Part shown: in pieces, positions 10,461-22,273 of the stretch
Numbering within the stretch: the stretch's first letter is position 1
Layout: each line of letters starts with the position of its first letter
Origin: Nematopogon swammerdamellus
Taxonomy: Eukaryota; Arthropoda; Insecta; Lepidoptera; Adelidae
NCBI GenBank assembly: GCA_946902875.1
Contig: OX336340.1
Coordinates: forward strand, 7,585,739 to 7,649,738
Reading direction: 5' to 3'
Length of the DNA stretch: 64,000 nucleotides
The notes under the pieces: generated by a model
Told to the model about the DNA's origin: nothing
Seen by the model: the letters and a program-made list of their open reading frames with translations, nothing else
Databases searched by the model: none
Made by a program: the position numbers and the translations under genes

Positions 10461-12397
10461 CTTCGAACTAGGGGCCGCAAAAATTCAGTTGAAAATAAAA
10501 ATATTTTTTAGCATGTCGAGTAGTACATCGATAAAAATATCTTTCAAAACCTAGATTACTAAATGTTTTTTGAAAAAGTTCAATTGTATAACGAGTTAAG
10601 AAATGTGTACCTTTTGCTATGTCTGAGGCGATATTTCCAAAATGTGAAACTCAATAAATGCGGGGCGGGGCACGAAGCAACTCCGCACGCCCGCGCACAC
10701 TCGCCTTGCGTCTAAGAATGGGATGGCTACGAAACCCTCTGTCTGCGTGTGAACAGTCTTACTACACTTAGCAGGTTTTGTAGTAAGTGTATCGTAAGTG
10801 CCTCGTTATTAAAATTTACAAACGGATTTTCCTTGTTGAATAATATTCTCTTTATTATCTACCTGCACTTAAATCGATGGGTTTTACCAGTAATATAATT
10901 TATGACTGGCTATTTGGACTTTTGATCGTGAATGTAATCCGACAGAATTATATTCTTAATATTATCTCAAACGACCACAAATAATATTACAAGTCAAATT
11001 CTACGAAAATCCTTTGACAAAGTAATATTTTCAATTTCAATGTCGCGATAGCTATATTGACGTTAAGTCTTTAATTTAATTAAAGGAGAAGAGGCTTGCT
11101 ATTTCCACAATTTTAAGGGAAATAGAATTGTAAGTTATGATCAAATTATCATGATCGCAGAAATAAATTTAACATTCCTAAATATCATACAGTACTTATT
11201 GTAATACGTGGGCAATTTAGTAAATCCTCGAGACAGTGGAATTATGCCTTTGTGATACATTTTTGAGTCTGCGGACAAAGAGAAGCAGCGGTCAGGTGGG
11301 CTGAGCACTTAGGTAGGAGCCTCGGAAAAGTAGCTATTAGAGGGGCAAATCTTGAAGCAAACGCTCTAACTTTCACTCAGAATCGGTAAGCTAAGTACGA
11401 TTGACGTTTTGTCTCAATGTCTTGTACAACCAATGTCTGAACTTCGGTTCAGTAGTACCTAATCGCTCATGCGCGATGATTGCAGGTCGAGACAAACGAC
11501 ACAGCAACAATTACGTGAACATCAGACATGTATAGTGTCATAATAGGCACCCCTTATTACACGTTTCCTCGTTTCTCGACATCACACGACCACTCCATAT
11601 TCCGATCGTGAGCATCCGATTGCGTAATAATACTCACTGACCTGCCACCGGACACCCACGGGGTTCGTGTTGCGACCGCTCATGTGTGTGTGTGACACGT
11701 CACGTAGACCAAGCAGCTTCTCCCCAGCCGATCAACCAGCGGGTCTAAAGAAACCCCACGGAGCTTGCGGGAGATCCGATTGTATCACAGTCGGCATGCA
11801 GTCGGCGCATGCCCGCTTGCGTCAAACGCGTGGTATCAGTCATTATCTCGTGAACCCCTGATCCCGACGTCGAAGGTCTTTCTTTGCAGTCGGTCTGAGC
11901 TAGACGCTGAGCTAGTCGATGAATATCGCAAACGACATACAAAAACAGTTTCAATGACTGAAGCACCGTTGTCAACATATTTATATTGTTCAGTGTCCTC
12001 ATATTCAATATCGTATTGCATAGCAGTTCACAAACCAGATACTATCAAAGTCAAATTCACGGTTAGAGGACCAAATGCGGAATTCAATACTGAAAGTCAG
12101 TGCCGTCACTAGGGTCATTAGCGACCAACGCATTATGATTTCACGCCCCGCTGTATATATTCAAGTTGACACTGATATCCTAATCACTTTGTGAACTTTG
12201 TTTTTCTCGCGGTGGTTGATTTTAACCTGGACCATAGATGGTTCTCGACTCTGGTTATCTAGTAGTCTGGGCGTCCTGGGTATGGAGGTTTTTAGGGACG
12301 CTGGATTTCGGTCGTTCATAGAGTCCAAGGCGTAACTAGCGTATAGCGAAAATTAGAGATCCTATGCCGATGTCAGCAATTTGCCACGCCGCGAGTC
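10461..12397. other. Intronic sequence without recognised features
   Basis: It is AT-rich. An ATG-to-GT stretch on the minus strand near 11642-11683 was considered as an alternative first exon and rejected. Nothing else is supported. Confidence 0.4.
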
Positions 12398-12958
12398 CAA
12401 CTGATTACACTTTATAAAGAGCAAGTAACACCGTTGACGGAATATTGCAGTCATCTTTGGGAGGGTTCCCCTGAGTACCTTCTTTCAGCCTTAGATTCTA
12501 TTCAGCGACGAGCACTCCACCTCATTGGTGAATCTGTACTCACAAGGACCTTCAACCACAAAAGCACAGCGGCATCGTTGGTTCATTGAGCTTGTTTTAT
12601 CGGTGCTAATATGGCGTTTGCTCTGACGAACTCGTTTCTCTCATCCCTCCTCCTCTTTGCCTTCGCCGAATCCGTCATACTCTTGCAGAACACCCCTTTG
12701 TAGTCGACAGAAGAGTTCTTCGAACTGCACGATTCTCTAACTCGTTCTTATGTGGCACTGTAAAGGTGTGGAATGGGCTTCCGGGGAATGTATTTCCCTA
12801 TTCCTACAATTCACGGGCCTTTTAATTGCGGTTTAAGAACCTTTCCCCAGCGACATTTAGTCCACCTTCAAGCCGGACTGGCATCTCCACGGGGGTGAAA
12901 TTGGCTGCGCCTGAGACTCCGACAGCCGGTTTGGCAGCAATAAAAAAATAGACAGAGT
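12398..12958 (+). pseudogene. LINE reverse transcriptase C-terminal remnant (jockey/CR1-like)
   Basis: The first part reads TLYKEQVTPLTEYCSHLWEG and then SIQRRALHLIGE before an in-frame stop. In another frame it continues RRIRHTLAEHPFVVDRRVLR and later FSNSFLCGTVKVWNGLPGNVFP. This is the thumb/C-terminal tail of jockey- or CR1-group reverse transcriptases. Everything upstream is missing and frameshifts and stops are present, so it is a dead, 5'-truncated insertion. The 3' end is an A-rich stretch near 12945. Confidence 0.75.
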
Positions 12959-14847
12959 GCTGACAAAGCCATTCCGCTACTTTGAAGTAAAAAAGGTTCG
13001 CTGTATTTCAATGCAGCTTTCTTCCAAGATTCAGCGAAACCCATTGACTTAAAACTTCAACCGGGTTATATGTATACCTAACCCTAGATGACTTCGAGTT
13101 TTATCGGGCAGCCAGTGTGGCCTATAACGACGTAATGGACATGTTGTCACTACATATTCTGGACGTGGTTCACGTGGTAGATATACCGAGTACAGTACAA
13201 TGTAGGCTGTGATGTAGGTGTGGGTGGTCGACCGGCAAGGCGCGCCGACTTCTCTTATCAAATTCACATCAATAACTATTTTTATAAAAAAAATTACTTT
13301 GCCGTTCGAAAAAATTAAAATTGTAAATCTTATTCTCCTGTAATTTTTTCCCCAATTGTTTTTCCTAGTTATGAAATATTATGAATTAGAGGCACAGAGG
13401 TATAACGACGTGAGTGAGAGGGCGCGCCTATGTGGTTTGACAGATAGATGTATTTGTTTTTTGTTTTTTTGTTTTTTTCTCTAAAGTTGAGCTCTAAGCC
13501 TTGTGCCATAGTTGCATGAGGAATAGAAGAGATATTGAAACTAGAATATCTCTGACGAAGCGCTGCAATATAACGATGGTGGCTCATATATGTATAGTTT
13601 GTATGTGATTATTACAACAATTACGTCTCATCGTCATGGTGCTTCCCTGAGTCATATATTCCTCAGAGTATGGCGAGTGTGCATACATGCATATGTATCG
13701 GTGTTGATAGCTCACACAAATACATCTTTGTAATGTTTATGTTTTCTCTTACTTATCGCAGTTATGGTTCAGCGTTTGTTTGTTAAATTCGGTGTGACGT
13801 CACGTTCTGATAATATAGCCTCCAGACTGATTGTGGAGGTCAATATGGAATACATTATCGCTATTATGTTTTTTAATATTTATGTAAATGAAAAAAAGAG
13901 CTGTCCTCATAAATGTATAAGCATAATAAAAAAATAGTAATTTATTCAGTAAATAAGTTACTTTCGAAAATATGTAGCAATGACAATTTTATTTGTATAT
14001 TATTATGTTATTATTAAATATTAATCTGACAGTGCAACATTTTAAAGATCATAGAACAAAAAAAGCACATCTTACAAGGCATTCTATAAATATACCACTT
14101 TTAATATAACGTGTGCACATCCTATGGGTAATTTTGTTTGATGTAACTAGCAAATAAACATCTAATAAATAATGTCTAATTTACATATTAAGCATGTTCA
14201 TTTTATAAATTATTATGTTGGCGGTAATAGAACACTGGAAATAATTAATGCTAATCACCTCTTAATAGCATAAATACAATATGTACCAACAATACTCTTG
14301 TTATAATGAAGTTATTTATTACTGTTGTTGTTGTTGATTTATTGCATGTATAAATGATAAATATAGACTTAGGCACTACGGATCCCTAACTAGCCCGCTT
14401 GTTTGTGATCAGTTTATTTTCGAAGGTCTCAGATAAGACTGACTGTGTTCTTGTGCATGAGCATAGCCACGGTGGGGCATGGTGGGGGGCGCTGGCTAAC
14501 CCCCGCACGGAAAAATAAAAAAGTTACTTTAAAAATAAAATATAAATCTAATCGACCGTGTGAAATGAAATATTGTTTTGCAGTTGCTCGCCCCATCCTG
14601 GACATTGGATGGACAACATAATATTATTACTATGCTCGGCTACGTACGCCTTGTGTTTCTTGTGTTTCACCTGTTTAGTGCTGAAATATTCGTTGATTAA
14701 TCTCCAGAAACTATTACTCACTCTTGAGCTAATTTGATAAGTGCCTGGTTACATTTCTTGGAAAGCGACATACCAATGTAATTTTGAAGACAACAACATT
14801 CCGAGACGAAAAATGGGAACGCGCGAGTCATTTCATCCGAGCGGTTT
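12959..14847. other. Intronic AT-rich stretch
   Basis: No gene or known repeat recognised. A palindromic CRE (TGACGTCA) occurs at 13795-13802 and a short (GTT)n tract near 14323. Confidence 0.4.
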
Positions 14848-14949
14848 CTTTTAAAATTCTGGCAATTAAGAAACTCACAGAAACGGGTCACACTCAGTCT
14901 TTTAAAATTCTGGCAATTAATAAACTCACAGAAACGGGTCACACTCAGA
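14848..14949. repeat. Two-copy 51-bp direct tandem repeat
   Basis: Two adjacent units beginning CTTTTAAAATTCTGGCAATT (or TCTTTT) and ending GGGTCACACTCAG differ at about one base. Confidence 0.9.
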
Positions 14950-16487
14950 CATCTTTCAACATTTCGCCTGTATTCAATATGTTACGATTTGTGAAATGGA
15001 GTTAGAGCAATCTAATGTTACATGTTTTTAATGTTTTATGCGAGCTTTAGTGTTTGGTGAGAGCGGACCACGAAAATAAACTGATACATCTAAGATGCAT
15101 ACCTTGAAATATTACGTGATAATCTTGAGTATGTACTTTGGAGTTGAAGCCGGATCGAGTATTTTTTTCGTCTTTTGGTTCAACTTTATTTAATAATTTT
15201 AATTTAATTGCTTGTAAATATTATATTATTTTAGAACGAGAAATATATTTTATGCAATAAGCTCTTTCAAATTAGCCCCATACGATATGTTAATTTAAAC
15301 AGTTTTTTTATTGGTACCAAACTGGCCACCCATATTATTACTTTTCAAAGTAAACACTTATAATTTTGCATTTTAGTTATCTCGGCATCTGCGTGATAAA
15401 TAACTGACAATTCATATTAGACGACTGGTCGATGAGCCAGTGTGAGGTAAGCTTTGCTGTTTGGAGATTGTATAAGTAGCTACGTGTAAAGCGGGTCGCG
15501 CGCGCGCGGTCCAATTACAAACTTTCTGCGAGCTCATTCAGACTAGAAAATGACAAATAGACCGGGAGCCGGGAGCGGAGACCTCGACCCGCTTGCGTGC
15601 GCGTGCGCGTCACTTGAGGTCTCGGCGACCTACATTACTTTACTTGTCATTTTAATAAGTTGTCATAGTAAGTCGGAGTGCTTTCATTTAGTTTCGAAGA
15701 TTGGTTTTCTTTACGCTGTAGTAGATTGGGGATCGACAAATCTTGCTAAAATTGTCTCTACAACTTATAACATCTCTATTCTATACCTTATAATATGCTT
15801 TCTATGAGTTTACTAATTGCCTATGCGTACAGTAAACCGCCAGCCGCAATATCGGTGGTTTCAATGAAACAGTATTATCGTAAAAAACAATTTAAAAAGA
15901 AGGGGTTGTTTTAGTAAAACGACCGCAAATTAGACATAGAATACAAGAAGCTATCCTATCCGCTCCCTAAGCCGCGTGACCGGATTTTGTGTATTTTAAG
16001 GGCACACTAAAGAAACGTATGAAAAGATATTTCTATGGAGGTATAGCGATTTAATTGAACTCGCACATACGAGGAAAGATAGGATAACTTTGTTCCCCAG
16101 TGAAGAAAGAACACGCCACGGGCACTGCAGCTAGTAGAGATGGTTCAAAGTGAACATGAAATCTTGTCTATTTATTTATATACATTTATATTGTTCGCTA
16201 AAAGGCTTACAGCAAGATAAGGACACAAGTGGTGAATTATTAAAGAGATCTAAAAGCTATGCCCACTAAAATGCTCAGCTTTCAGGCTTTAGAGGGCTGT
16301 AATATAACGAAGGTACTCACTATGAAAGTGGAGCGTGGTGGATAAAAGCAAGCGAGCGGTGAAGTATATAAGCACACAACGTCACGCCGCCGACGTTTTC
16401 AAATGGGGTAGTCAGAGACAACCGATTTCCACTTGCCACGTTCTCGACATACCACTGACTCCTATATTATGTAGTGGTACACATTAG
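14950..16487. other. Intronic stretch without recognised features
   Basis: AT-rich with a local GC-rich, GC-alternating patch near 15490-15615. No exon with splice sites found. Confidence 0.35.
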
Positions 16488-17000
16488 TAGATAGATAGAT
16501 AGATGATACTTTATTGCTCCAATAATAACAGTAATAGTACATTAGAGAATTTACGTAAGGTGCAAAGGCGGACTTATCCCTTACAGAGATTTCTTACAGT
16601 CAACCTTTGGATGTTTGAGATTTGATTAGGTTAGTAGAGAAGTCAATTAGTATATGAGAGTGGACATCAGGGTTGCGAATGCCATGCCGATCTGACAGGT
16701 GCCAATTCACGCATCTCTTGAAGGACCCGGGACTGTACTTGGGGGGAAATATGTGGGCAAGGAGAGCGTTCCAGAGTTTACCGGTTCTGTAGAGTAAGGA
16801 TTTGCAGAAACGATTGGTACGCATCCGCGGTAAGCGTGTAGGGATGCAATCCCCAGTGGGCGTTGTGCAGAGATGGAAAGAGGACAGCGGGATCGCGTCA
16901 AACAGCTCCTCCGAGCATTCACGAACACACTTAGGACGCCGACATCCCTACGAAGTTGCAGTGGTTCAAAGCTATTTTTGAAATGATCAATATTAAATTT
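16488..17000 (-). pseudogene. LINE reverse transcriptase C-terminal remnant with (ATCT)n tail
   Basis: On the minus strand, one frame carries FEPLQLRRDVGVLSVF and another FCKSLLYRTGKLWNALLAHI then FPPKYSPGSFKRCVNWHL. These are the C-terminal tail of a jockey/CR1-group reverse transcriptase, broken by at least one frameshift. The 3' untranslated part contains ATAAGTCCGCCTTTGCAC and ends CAATAAAGTATC followed by (ATCT)n. That 3' end also occurs at 33300-33460. Confidence 0.75.
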
Positions 17001-17387
17001 GAAATTGTAATGATTTTTGAAATATGTAATCACTGCAGTCAGCTACAGTGGTCTTCGGTCCACTCATTTTATCCTTAAACTCGTGTGTCATTTTGTTGAA
17101 GTGTCTGTGCATCTTGAAAAACATTTATAATAAATAATGTTTCAAAGCACTGTCAAAGTTAAAAGCAGAGCAAATGGCACGAATCAGATTCTTTAATAAC
17201 CGTATACGAAACAAGTTTATTTATTACCTACATCTCCCGATGCACAGTTGAAAAACCCATAAACGTTTTAATATTTCATACACTCCTACAGCTGAAACAA
17301 TATTTAAAGCGTCTCGTAATACTTTTCTCTTCGCCTACACGAGCACAAATGAATTGAATACTCTGATGTTCGAACGTGAAAAGAGAG

Positions 17388-17480
17388 CTCAAATCAAATC
17401 AAATCAAAATAGACTTTATTGTACACCATAAAAAGGAACACAACAGGCGAGTTTAATGCACAGTAGCCTTCTTTACAAAC
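17388..17480 (-). repeat. LINE 3'-end fragment with (TTTGA)n tail
   Basis: Read on the minus strand it ends GGTGTACAATAAAGTCTATT followed by TTGATTTGATTTGA. This is a 3' terminus common to lepidopteran LINEs. No coding part remains. Confidence 0.55.
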
Positions 17481-18017
17481 TAACTTTTGGGATGTGGAGA
17501 AGCTGATAGGGCGGACAATGCAGTGCAAAAGAGAAGCGTGAAAAATAAAACTACGAGTATTAAATAAAATATGGACACATAAAACTATTAAATAAATGGA
17601 GAGTTTTACGTAGGCTGGTGGATTTTCGACCTAGATGAGAGAGCGCCCGCAATTCACTCTGGCTTACCGCACTGAAGTGGGTAGTATTGGTGATTCATTT
17701 CACTAATTAATTACTAGCGTTGCTTCCGTCCTATATTTATGAAGGGGTGACTCAGGAAATAGATGCATCGAAATACGAACGTCAGTGAAGAGCGTCCAGG
17801 CGTTCAAACTACAGCGGGTTTTTTTTAATTGCCAGACGTCGACTAAACGCCAATTTCACTACCGCTGCTGGGGGGACGACGACGGTCGAATTGGAGGATT
17901 TTTTTTACTTTAACATTAGGTTTTTTTTAGTCTTAATTTATCTAGTTTAGTTTAGTTTTATGTATTTTATTCATATTGTAAATTCTTAATAATTACGTAT
18001 TATAAATTTATTATAGA
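17481..18017. other. Intronic AT-rich stretch
   Basis: Nothing recognised beyond T-rich runs near 17820 and 17900. Confidence 0.35.
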
Positions 18018-19563
18018 CTAGCTGTTGCCCGCGGCTTCGCTCGCGTGAAATTCGTATTCCAAAGAAGAATGTAAGTAACTAAGGGCGAGGGCAAGCTGCG
18101 TTCAGGTAATCGATAAACCTTCTCAAAGAAAGTAACTAACTAAGGGCGAGGCCGAAGGCCGAGCTGCTTTCAGGTAAACGATAAACCTTTCTCAAATAAA
18201 AGAAGTAAGGGCGAGGCCGAAGGCCGAGCTGCGTTCACGAAGATTCAGGTAAACCAAAAACCCTCTTCCGCCTTCGGGCCTCGCCCTTAAAGACTTCCTT
18301 TCTTCGAGAGAATATAATATCGTTTACTCAATCTATTTATTTCATAAAAATAAAAAAGTAATATTAATAACTAAAGAAAGAAAACCTACCTAACAAACAT
18401 TAAAATAACTATCAAAACTGGCATTTTCAAATCTTCTTAGAGCACTTGCGGCATTACCCCGCTGGATGACAAGGCTTACCCTTTGAATGAAGTACATAAG
18501 CCCTTGATGGCTGGACACCAGTTGCGTCAACCAGCAGAAGCCCAAGCATCTTTTGGCTTCACTGCTCCACGGACCGGGGGTTTCAACCGCAAACGCAACA
18601 AATTCGAAATCTTGAATTATATTTCTATATTTGTTGCGTTTGAGGCTCTCCGCCCCAGCCTCGGCCGCGCCAGCCGCTCTTGAGATGTCCTAACGTGACT
18701 TGGAGCCAATGTGAGAACTCAAGTGGCGTCCCACATCAAAGAACTACCCTTAGTCCATGGCACTAAGGTGATAGCATCGGGCCTCTTGCCATCCAGCCGG
18801 GAATAACCGCGAGGTTCTAGGATGCACGGTATATTTGCCGTCAGAAGCGTGGACTTTATAATAAAATGTAAATTAAATTAACTCAATCTTAATGTTAATT
18901 AACTTTATTCGAGATGGTTTAGCTTCTTTCTGAACGCAGCTCGGCCTTCGGCCTCGCCCTTAGTTACTTGCTTTATTCGAGATGGTTTATCATTTGTCAG
19001 AACGTAGCTCGGCCTTCGGCCTCGCCTTAGTTACTTACTTTCTTCAAAAATGTTTACCTTCTTCCTGAACGCAGCTCGGCCTACGGCCTCGCCCTTAGTT
19101 ACTTGCTTTCTTCGAGATGGTGTATGGTCTTCCCGAATAGAGCACGGCCTTCGGCCTCGCCCTTAGTTACTTACTTTCTTCAAGGTGGTTTAGCTTCTTC
19201 CTGAACGCAGCTCGGCCTTCGGCCTCGCCCTTAGTTACTTACTTTCTTCAAGATGGTTTAGCTTCTTACTGAACGCAGCTCGGCCTTCGGCTTCGCCCTT
19301 AGTTACTTGCTTTCTTCGAGATGGTTTTTCAATTATTCGAACGAAGCTCGGCCTTCGGCCTCGCCTTAGTTACTTACTTTCTTCAAGAATGTTTTTCTTC
19401 TTCCTGAACTCAGCTCCGCCTTCCGCCTCGCCCTTAGTTACTTTCATCGAGAAAGAATATCGTTTACGTGAGCGCAGATCCGCCTTCGGGCCCGCCTTTA
19501 GTTACTTACTTTCTTTTTTTGAAATACGAATTTCACGCGAGCGAAGCCGCGGGCAACAGATAT
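18018..19563. mobile_element. 1.5-kb inverted-repeat element with subterminal minisatellites
   Basis: The ends are inverted copies: TTGCCCGCGGCTTCGCTCGC then GTGAAATTCGTATT at 18022-18065, and the reverse complement at about 19525-19563. Inside each end lies an array of a unit built around GGGCGAGGCCGAAGGCCGAG, in opposite orientations (about 18060-18300 and 18900-19510). The centre carries a decayed ORF. The same unit forms the long array at 41.1-42.5 kb. Transposition mechanism unknown. Confidence 0.7.
18420..18830 (-). pseudogene. Decayed transposon ORF with RPD...W.T motifs
   Basis: The minus strand reads GKRPDAITLVPWTKGSSLMW then DAT, a stop, and VLTLAPSH. After a frameshift it continues AGAAEAGAESLKRN, then AFAVETPGPWSSEAKR and VSLVIQRGNAASAL. 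I recognise this as a widespread invertebrate transposon-associated protein (typical form RPDGxTLVPW...WDxTCxDTLA...QRGNAA). The RPD/WDxT arrangement resembles a PD-(D/E)xK nuclease, which is inference. Stops and frameshifts make it dead. Confidence 0.65.
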
Positions 19564-20330
19564 ATAAATTTTATTGCACCAATGACAGCGACATAACTTC
19601 GACTTTCAATTATTTTTTTATTTATCAAACAATTTGTCACCGGCCAGCTCACGTCGAGATGACAGTTCTCCGTTGTCAACATGACATTTAAAATTGTTTT
19701 TTACCATTGCTTTGGATTACGTGATTTTTATTATATTTTTTAATTATTATGTTAATCCGGGATGTACACTGTCACTATAAAAAGTTTCGTCAAATTCCGT
19801 TCAGTGGTTTTTGCGAGATGCGCGTACAAATCAGTACAAATAGACATTTTTGCATTTACGATTTTATTATATGTATAGAAAGAATAGATATGTACCTATA
19901 GACTATTGTGTTCAAGTTATAAAAAAGAAGAACTTGTCATTTTCGTTGTATCTACTTATTTTTAATTCGAATGAATATTTTATTCAAATTGTATTTGCTG
20001 CCAGTTCTCAAGATATAATTATGTACTTTGGACTACGTGATTTTAAACGCGCAATAATGTTTATAATTGTTTAATTTTTTTTTATTTTTATTTTTTTTTT
20101 TACGTATTATGTTAACCCGGCATATAAACTGCCACTATACAAAGTTTCGTCTAATTCCGTTCAGTGGTTTTTGCGTGATGCGCGTACAGACAAACAAACA
20201 AACAAACAAAAATTTTCAAAGCTGTTCTAAAATGTTCAGTATCTCATTTTAAGCCACCCTGGTTAGTGTTTTTCGGAATACATTCAATGTACAGACTTTC
20301 TTACCTTTACGATTTTATTATATGTATATT
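19564..20330. repeat. Duplicated repeat module ending GATGCGCGTACA
   Basis: Two related modules (about 19690-19870 and 20030-20250) share TACGTGATTTT, a T-rich run, TTATGTTAA(T/C)CCGG, AAAGTTTCGTC and ATTCCGTTCAGTGGTTTTTG followed by GATGCGCGTACA. The second ends in (CAAA)n. Class unknown. Confidence 0.6.
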
Positions 20331-20394
20331 ATATGTATATAGATATATAGATATTTATAAATTCTACCTCTAGTTAATATTATTCCTGTTCGAA

Positions 20395-20518
20395 TACTTT
20401 GCGAAACGTGGTGGTCGGTGTTGTGCTGTAATTTACCAGAGTTCTTGCAGCACAAAACCGATTACTCTGCTCACCCCGATTGTCGGGATTCAGCGTCTGT
20501 GATATGTATGTATGTACG
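20395..20518 (+). repeat. 3' end of a common interspersed repeat with (ATGT)n tail
   Basis: The stretch AACGTGGTGGTCGGTGTTGT...CCGATTGTCGGGAT recurs inverted at about 40340-40445. It ends in (ATGT)n at 20504-20518, which is the site of the LINE insertion. Confidence 0.7.
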
Positions 20519-20623
20519 CTATACCCCCCGATTAACCTGGTGTCCATTCATGGGCATCCCCTTTTGAGGACTCCGTGGCGGGTGGGACGTCGGGGGGTGA
20601 AGAAAAACAAACAATTACAAGAT

Positions 20624-22273
20624 ATGGACACTTTTGGCAAAATCGTAAAACAGTCACCCGTGGACAAATTGGTAGGGAGGGATGGGGAACTCCCCTCGGG
20701 CTCTGCGGTCGCGACCGCAGTCACCCTCGATCAACAGGCTTCGGCCTCAACATCCAAGGCCGTGGAATTCCCAGCCTACAACCTCAGCAGTTTCGGTGAG
20801 GCAATGGACAACAGTGCCCCAGCCCACCACTCCTCCTGGGAGCTCGTTCCGTCAAGGAAAAAGAACTCCCAAAACAGGAAGAGAAACGCACAGCAACAAA
20901 ATAGGCAGCAGCGCAGGAATACCGCGCGGATGAGCCAATTTAACAAGAAAAAAAGCGGTGAGGCGGGTAGGGAGGAAGGCGAACCTGCCCCTGCGGACAG
21001 ACCTCAGGTGACTCCTGACTTACCCCAGACAACCACTGGGGGGGGCGCAAGCTCTTCAGTCGGGACCACCGGGAACCCCAGAGCCGAAGCTCAAACCACC
21101 CTGCCTGGTGGAAAGCTACTGGTTGGAACTCCACCAGTAGCTAGAGGAAAACCTCACTCCACTGGCAGAGGTGGGGGAAACCCCAGAGGGAAAAAACGGG
21201 GACATTTCGGCCCTCAAAATCCGCCTGCCAGCAGCAAGGGCCGTGGGGGAGTCGCAGGCGCACCGGCGCCGATGAAACCCACCACAGTGCCCCGCATTAA
21301 ACGAGGAAGATCAGACGAGGCCAAGTCGCCCAGAGGCGACTCCAAACGCGTCCGGGACGAGTCGGTGAGGCTAACTGCCCCGAGCTACGCGGACGCGTGC
21401 ATGCGCAATCTGTGCATGGCCATCGTCGCGGAACCGCTCAACGAATTAACGCCGGATAGAGCGGAACAAATCAAGCGGAAGCTCGGAGACTTGGCGTGGG
21501 CCCACGCCTTGAACTCTACTGACGAGGTTCCGGTTGCGTTCCGCGGAAATCCGTTCCTAGCAGACGGCATGCTCAAAGTATGGTGCGAAAACGCAAAGAC
21601 CGTCGATTGGCTGCGAAGAACGGTCGCATACCTACCACCTATGTGGGAGGGATGCAGACTTCTGGTCAAAAGGCAGGACGAAGTGACCCGCCTGATCAAG
21701 TGTGCCCTGCTGGTCCCCGAATGCTCCAGCAGCCTGTTGGACCTGAGTCGGGTCCTGAGAGGATTCAACCCTCAGTACAAGGTCCCGGAGTGGGTCTTGT
21801 ACAGTCAGGAGCGTCGGGGAGACCCGGAAAGCATCTTCCTAACCTTGGGAATTCCCGAGGAGACCGTGAACAAGGAGATCCTTCCGCGAGGAAGGAGGGT
21901 AAATTACCGCCTAGGCTGTATTTACCTGAAGTTCTTCGCGGAAGGAGGCAAACTTGTCAATGAGCCCCCCCCCAAAAAAACCCCTGAAGCTCAGGCGCCC
22001 CCCCCTGCACCGGTCGAGATGGAGACCGATGCGGTGGGAGACGCTGCTCAACAGGCGCCGGCAACAAGCCTGCAGTTGACGGGCGAGCAACCGCCTGGCA
22101 AGGAAGCTGAGAAATCAGTGGATGACCGGACGGTTGTTCGTCCGTCAAACGACGGGCCCATCATGGCCACTCCGGAACCCGGGGCGCCCGACAACCAACC
22201 CAACCTCCAGTGGAGGGCGAGGCCCACCACCCTCCAGGATGAGGATTCTCTCCTGGACTCCGAGGAGGACTAA
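20624..22273 (+). CDS. Retrotransposon ORF1 protein (DUF4780-like region)
   Basis: I chose ATG 20624 (549 residues, starting MDTFGKIVKQSPVDKL) because the frame upstream runs back across the presumed element boundary and target duplication. The N-terminal ~250 residues are low-complexity and rich in Gly, Pro, Lys and Arg, including several basic clusters suited to RNA binding. Residues about 253-442 form a compact conserved-looking domain (SYADACMRNLCMAIV ... VNYRLGCIYLKFFAEGG) that I associate with DUF4780, common in insect retrotransposon ORF1s. The tail is acidic (DEDSLLDSEED). No CCHC knuckle is visible, unlike typical R1/jockey ORF1. The product would coat the element RNA. The reading frame is intact. 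Its stop TAA overlaps the ORF2 start as TAATG, suggesting termination-reinitiation. Confidence 0.9.
   Translation: MDTFGKIVKQSPVDKLVGRDGELPSGSAVATAVTLDQQASASTSKAVEFPAYNLSSFGEAMDNSAPAHHSSWELVPSRKKNSQNRKRNAQQQNRQQRRNTARMSQFNKKKSGEAGREEGEPAPADRPQVTPDLPQTTTGGGASSSVGTTGNPRAEAQTTLPGGKLLVGTPPVARGKPHSTGRGGGNPRGKKRGHFGPQNPPASSKGRGGVAGAPAPMKPTTVPRIKRGRSDEAKSPRGDSKRVRDESVRLTAPSYADACMRNLCMAIVAEPLNELTPDRAEQIKRKLGDLAWAHALNSTDEVPVAFRGNPFLADGMLKVWCENAKTVDWLRRTVAYLPPMWEGCRLLVKRQDEVTRLIKCALLVPECSSSLLDLSRVLRGFNPQYKVPEWVLYSQERRGDPESIFLTLGIPEETVNKEILPRGRRVNYRLGCIYLKFFAEGGKLVNEPPPKKTPEAQAPPPAPVEMETDAVGDAAQQAPATSLQLTGEQPPGKEAEKSVDDRTVVRPSNDGPIMATPEPGAPDNQPNLQWRARPTTLQDEDSLLDSEED

Noticed and set aside
11642..11683. 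Possible alternative dunce first exon on the minus strand (MSGRNTNPVGVRWQ then a CAG|GTCAGTGAG donor)
   Set aside because: It ends in phase 0 while the UCR2 exon needs one preceding base, the ATG context is weak, and the only compatible frame hits a stop before any ATG.
20480..20623. 48-residue N-terminal extension of ORF1 from an ATG-like start at 20480
   Set aside because: It crosses the presumed target-site duplication and the older repeat, so it is not part of the element.
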